Assembly (NCBI GenBank): GCA_016793775.1
Contig: JAEULK010000022.1
Coordinates: 1 to 64,000 of the forward strand
DNA: 64,000 bases
Direction of reading: 5' to 3'
Origin: Sphingopyxis sp.
Lineage (GTDB): Bacteria > Pseudomonadota > Alphaproteobacteria > Sphingomonadales > Sphingomonadaceae
Below are positions 60,976-64,000 of this stretch, piece after piece. Position numbers and translations under genes: made by a program. A model generated the notes under the pieces. It searched no databases and was not told the origin of the DNA. It saw nothing but the letters and a program-made list of their open reading frames with translations. How positions within the stretch are numbered: position 1 is the first letter of the stretch; each line of letters begins with the position of its first letter.

Positions 60976-61554
60976 TCAGACGGCGTGGACCGCCGTCACT
61001 TCGGGCACATAATGTTTGAGCAGGGATTCGATGCCGTTCTTCAGCGTCGCGGTCGACGAAGGACAACCGGCGCAGGCGCCCTGCATCTTCAGATACACAT
61101 TGCCCTTGTCGAAACCGCGATAGACGATGTCGCCGCCGTCATTGGCGACCGCGGGACGGACGCGCGTCTCGATCAATTCCTTGATCTGGTCGATGATATC
61201 GGCGTCGGCGGGATCGTCGGCGAAACCACCCTCATCCTCGCCGGGAACGCTGATCCCTGCGGCGGTGCCGGGGTTGAACAAGGGCATCTGGGCCAGGAAA
61301 TGGTCCATGACGATGCCGAGCACGTCGGGCTTGAGGTCGCTCCAGGCGACCCCCGGCGCCGCGGTGACCGAGACGAAATCGCGGCCGAAGAAGACACCGG
61401 TGACGTCGCCGAGCGCGAACAGCGCGGCGGCGAGCGGCGAGGCTTCGGCCTCTTCGGGACTGGCGAAGTCGCGCGTGCCGCTTTCCATCACCGCCTGGCC
61501 CGGCAGGAATTTGAGCGTCGCGGGATTGGGCGTCGATTCGGTTTCGATCAGCAT
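60976..61554 (-). CDS. NifU-family iron-sulfur scaffold or carrier protein (Nfu type)
   Basis: 192 residues from ATG 61554; ATG 61563 is an alternative three codons upstream. N-terminal Nfu domain ETESTPNPATLKFLPG (conserved NPATLKF), then the NifU C-terminal domain with the Fe-S cysteines GACAGCPSSTATLKNGIE (CxxC). It delivers [4Fe-4S] clusters to targets. Divergent from the DUF429-like gene. Confidence 0.94.
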   Translation of the reverse strand: MLIETESTPNPATLKFLPGQAVMESGTRDFASPEEAEASPLAAALFALGDVTGVFFGRDFVSVTAAPGVAWSDLKPDVLGIVMDHFLAQMPLFNPGTAAGISVPGEDEGGFADDPADADIIDQIKELIETRVRPAVANDGGDIVYRGFDKGNVYLKMQGACAGCPSSTATLKNGIESLLKHYVPEVTAVHAV

Positions 61555-61617
61555 GGGGGGCATGTGGGACGCGATCGGGCTTTGTGCAAGCCGACAAACA
61601 TGCGCTAGAGGCGAAAA

Positions 61618-62490
61618 ATGCGCCGTTTCTACCATTTCGCCGCGATCGACTGGTCGGGCGCGCGCGGCCAGCGCCAGCGGGGCATCGCGCTCGCGCTGGC
61701 GAGCGGAACGGCGGCCCCCGAACTGATCCGCCCAGGGCATATCTGGTCGCGCGCCGAAATCCTCGATTGGCTGGAAGGCATCGCGGCATCGCGCGCCGAC
61801 ATGCTGATCGGCTTCGACTTTTCCGCCGGCTTCGCCTTCGCGGACTGCGGCGCCTATTTCCCCGAATGGGCGGACAGTCCCGCCGATCTCCCCGCGCTAT
61901 GGGCCTTGGTCGAACGGCTGAGCGCCGCCGATCCACATTATGAGATCGGCGGGTTCCTCGCGCATCCACAGGCACGGCGCCATTTCCGCCATGGCCGCGG
62001 CGACGTCGGCGACCTGTTCGAGGCCGGCGTCGGACGCCTGCGCATCGTCGAGCGCTATCAGCGCGATACGCGGCAGGCCGCAAGCGTCAGCAATTTCAAC
62101 CTCGTCGGCGCGGCACAGGTCGGCAAGGCAAGCCTCGCGGGCATGCGGCTGCTCCACCGCCTGCACCCGCGCCTCCCGCTCTGGCCGCTCGATCCGGTGC
62201 CCGGCACTGGCCCGCTGCTCGTCGAAATCTATACCGGCCTGGCCGCGCGCGCCACCGGCGTATCCGCCGGGCGCAGCAAGATCCGCGATGGCGCCGCCCT
62301 CGACGCCGCGCTCGCGACGCTCGGGTCGCCGCCCTTGGGCCATGTCGGCGCGATCAGCGATCATAGCAGCGACGCGCTGCTGACCGCCGCCTGGCTGCGC
62401 GCGAAGGCGAGCGACACGGCGCCCTGGGTGCCCACCCCGCTCGACGATGCCCTCGCCCGCACCGAAGGCTGGACCTTTGGCATCATTTGA
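61618..62490 (+). CDS. DUF429-like RNase-H-fold protein
   Basis: 290 residues. Three acidic-rich blocks characteristic of this group: FAAIDWSGARGQ (residues about 7-18), LIGFDFSAGFAFADCG (about 63) and SDHSSDALLTAAWLR (about 245-259). The shape is a RuvC/RNase-H-like nuclease fold; nuclease activity has not been shown for the family. The gene precedes tRNA-Thr. Ribosome site GAGGCG. Confidence 0.6.
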   Translation: MRRFYHFAAIDWSGARGQRQRGIALALASGTAAPELIRPGHIWSRAEILDWLEGIAASRADMLIGFDFSAGFAFADCGAYFPEWADSPADLPALWALVERLSAADPHYEIGGFLAHPQARRHFRHGRGDVGDLFEAGVGRLRIVERYQRDTRQAASVSNFNLVGAAQVGKASLAGMRLLHRLHPRLPLWPLDPVPGTGPLLVEIYTGLAARATGVSAGRSKIRDGAALDAALATLGSPPLGHVGAISDHSSDALLTAAWLRAKASDTAPWVPTPLDDALARTEGWTFGII

Positions 62491-62508
62491 CGCAAAGGGC
62501 CAGGCAGC

Positions 62509-62584
<76 letters not shown>

Positions 62585-62588
62585 CCTC

Positions 62589-63356
62589 ATGACAACCGGT
62601 ATCGGGGGCGAGATGGACGAGGCGATGATGCTGCGCGACGCGGCGACCAGGCTGTTCGCGGGCGATTGCGACTGGTCCGATATCGAGGCGATGGGCTTGC
62701 CGCTCGCGCTGCTCGGCGAGGACCAGGGCGGCTTCGGGCTCGACCCCGTCGATGCGCTGGCGATCGTCCGGCTGGCGGGCGCCACGCTGGTGCCTTGGCC
62801 GGTCGGCGAGACGATGGTCGCCAATGCGGCGCGCGCGGGCGCCGGCCAAGCGCTGCTCGACGGCCCCGCGACCGCCGACGATGTCCCGATGCTCGGCGGC
62901 GCGATCGCCCGGTCCTTGCTCTGCGCGGGCGCGCTCGGCCGCGTCCTCGACCTGACGATCGAGCATGTGAACAGCCGCGAGCAATTCGGCCGCCCGCTCG
63001 CGAAATTCCAGGCGGTGCAGCACGCGCTGGCGCAGCTCGCAAGCGAAGTCGCAGCCGCCAGCGCCGCCGCCGACCATGCCGCCGCCGCCTTCGCCCGCCC
63101 CGCGGACGAAGCGGAAATCGCGGTCGGCGTCGCTCGCGTGCGGATCGGCGAAGCGGTCGGCATCGCCAATGGCCTCGCGCATCAGATGCACGGCGCGATC
63201 GGCTTTACCGAGGAGTATCAGCTGCACCGCTACACCACCGCGCTGTGGCGCTGGCGCGACGAATATGGCGGGCATCCCTATTGGGCGCGCAAGGTCGGCG
63301 CGGCGGCGCTGGCGGCGGGATCCGCCGGCTATTGGCCGCTGGTGACCGCAGCATGA
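62589..63356 (+). CDS. Short acyl-CoA dehydrogenase-family subunit
   Basis: 255 residues, about two thirds of a normal ACAD (about 380), which fits the smaller subunits of heteromeric acyl-CoA dehydrogenases such as those of steroid side-chain breakdown. Visible: DLTIEHVNSREQFGRPLAKF, the ACAD C-terminal block, and GAIGFTEEYQLHRYTTALWR where the flavin-contact and catalytic region lies. The ATG is at 62589, four bases after the tRNA. The stop overlaps the next start by four bases (ATGA). Confidence 0.88.
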   Translation: MTTGIGGEMDEAMMLRDAATRLFAGDCDWSDIEAMGLPLALLGEDQGGFGLDPVDALAIVRLAGATLVPWPVGETMVANAARAGAGQALLDGPATADDVPMLGGAIARSLLCAGALGRVLDLTIEHVNSREQFGRPLAKFQAVQHALAQLASEVAAASAAADHAAAAFARPADEAEIAVGVARVRIGEAVGIANGLAHQMHGAIGFTEEYQLHRYTTALWRWRDEYGGHPYWARKVGAAALAAGSAGYWPLVTAA

Positions 63357-64000
63357 GCGCCCTCGCCTTCCCCGCGCCGGTCGAGACCTATGCGACCCTG
63401 AAGCTGCGCGCCGAAGTTCGCGCTTTCCTTGCCGAGCAGCTCGGCGCCCGCACGCCGATGCAGCGCGCCGACAGCTGGAGCGGCTTCGACCGCGCCTTCA
63501 GCCGCGCGCTCGGCGCCCGCGGCTGGCTCGGCATGACCTGGCCGAAACGCTACGGCGGGCACGAACGCAGCGCCTTTGAACGCTATGTCGTCGTAGAGGA
63601 AACGCTGGCCGCCGGCGCGCCGGTCGCGGCGCACTGGATCGCCGACCGGCAGAGCGGGCCAACCTTGCTCAAATATGGTACCGAGGCGCAGCGCGCGGCG
63701 GTGCTGCCCGGCGTCGCGCGCGGCGAGACGGTCTTCTGCATCGGGATGAGCGAGCCGGGGTCGGGCTCCGACCTCGCCGCGACGCGCACCCGCGCGGTGC
63801 GCGACGGCGACCACTGGCGCGTGACCGGGACCAAGCTGTGGACCACCGGCGCGCACGAAGCCGATTATATGATCCTCTTCTGCCGCACGAGCGGCACCGC
63901 CGCCGACCGCCAGGCCGGAACCAGCCAACTGCTCGTCGATCTGCGCAACACCCAGGGCGTGACGATCCGCCCGATCATCGACCTCGACGGCAAGCATCAT
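63353..64000 (+). CDS. Acyl-CoA dehydrogenase, partial at the window end
   Basis: 216 codons to the window edge, start ATG 63353 overlapping the first subunit. N-terminal ACAD domain AEVRAFLAEQLGAR, then the FAD/substrate block FCIGMSEPGSGSDLAATRTR and VTGTKLWTTGAHEADYMILF. It probably pairs with 62589-63356 as an alpha-beta dehydrogenase. Catalytic Glu region is not yet reached. Confidence 0.92.
   Translation, partial: MSALAFPAPVETYATLKLRAEVRAFLAEQLGARTPMQRADSWSGFDRAFSRALGARGWLGMTWPKRYGGHERSAFERYVVVEETLAAGAPVAAHWIADRQSGPTLLKYGTEAQRAAVLPGVARGETVFCIGMSEPGSGSDLAATRTRAVRDGDHWRVTGTKLWTTGAHEADYMILFCRTSGTAADRQAGTSQLLVDLRNTQGVTIRPIIDLDGKHH

Overview
The window is GC-rich, dense, high-GC3 DNA from an alphaproteobacterium. 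It is most likely a member of the Sphingomonadaceae, close to Sphingopyxis. The evidence is a MucR/Ros regulator next to a Fur-family gene, an FzlA-like division protein, large TonB-dependent receptors, a PTS-Ntr enzyme I, and scattered paired palindromes typical of sphingomonad genomes. Genus is an inference from gene content, not a measurement.

Layout. 0-0.9 kb: the end of an integrated island, made of a tRNA-Leu(CAG), an integrase gene lying just downstream of the tRNA and cut after about 95 codons, and the end of an IS3-family element inside it. 1-11 kb: a complex-I-associated-type SDR protein, UppP, then glutamate synthase with gltD and gltB separated by two secreted-protein genes. 11-18 kb: FzlA, UbiG (carrying an in-frame palindromic repeat), aspartokinase, an IspZ/YciB membrane protein. 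16.8-20.6 kb: a TetR / hotdog thioesterase / HlyD unit divergent from a DHA2-type MFS pump. 20.6-26.3 kb: KatG, a tiny Gln/Asp-rich protein, a TonB-dependent receptor and a YezD-family protein. 26.4-30.6 kb: a nitronate-monooxygenase-like flavoprotein, a proline-rich lipoprotein, PtsP. 30.6-35.1 kb: a glycan cluster (multi-spanning GT-C-like protein, GT4, GtrA, GT2). 35.2-42.5 kb: GFA-type protein, serine hydrolase, MmcQ-like protein, RarA, a second GT4, a glycine-zipper protein and an exported ClpP-like protein.

42.5-61.6 kb is the most informative part. The conserved alphaproteobacterial minus-strand series nfu, rutE-like, tsaB, rimI, mucR, fur, plsC, miaB, phoH, ybeY, corC is present in order, but it is split between phoH and ybeY by about 10.9 kb of accessory genes (43998-54905). 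That insert holds two pairs of exported proteins or fragments, a DoxX protein, a haem/iron-type TonB receptor with a DUF6607 partner and a Fur-box-like site, and, divergent from the receptor, a compact plus-strand operon. The operon encodes a membrane-anchored TIR-domain protein followed by three tandem paralogous exported proteins, the third broken by two single-base frameshifts. A DUF4261-like gene follows. The TIR plus exported-paralogue operon is the best candidate for an undescribed system: a cytoplasmic TIR effector tied through four membrane helices to periplasmic partner proteins.

61.6-64 kb: a DUF429-like RNase-H-fold protein, tRNA-Thr(TGT), and two coupled acyl-CoA dehydrogenase subunits, the second running off the window. 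No rRNA, CRISPR array or replication origin was seen.
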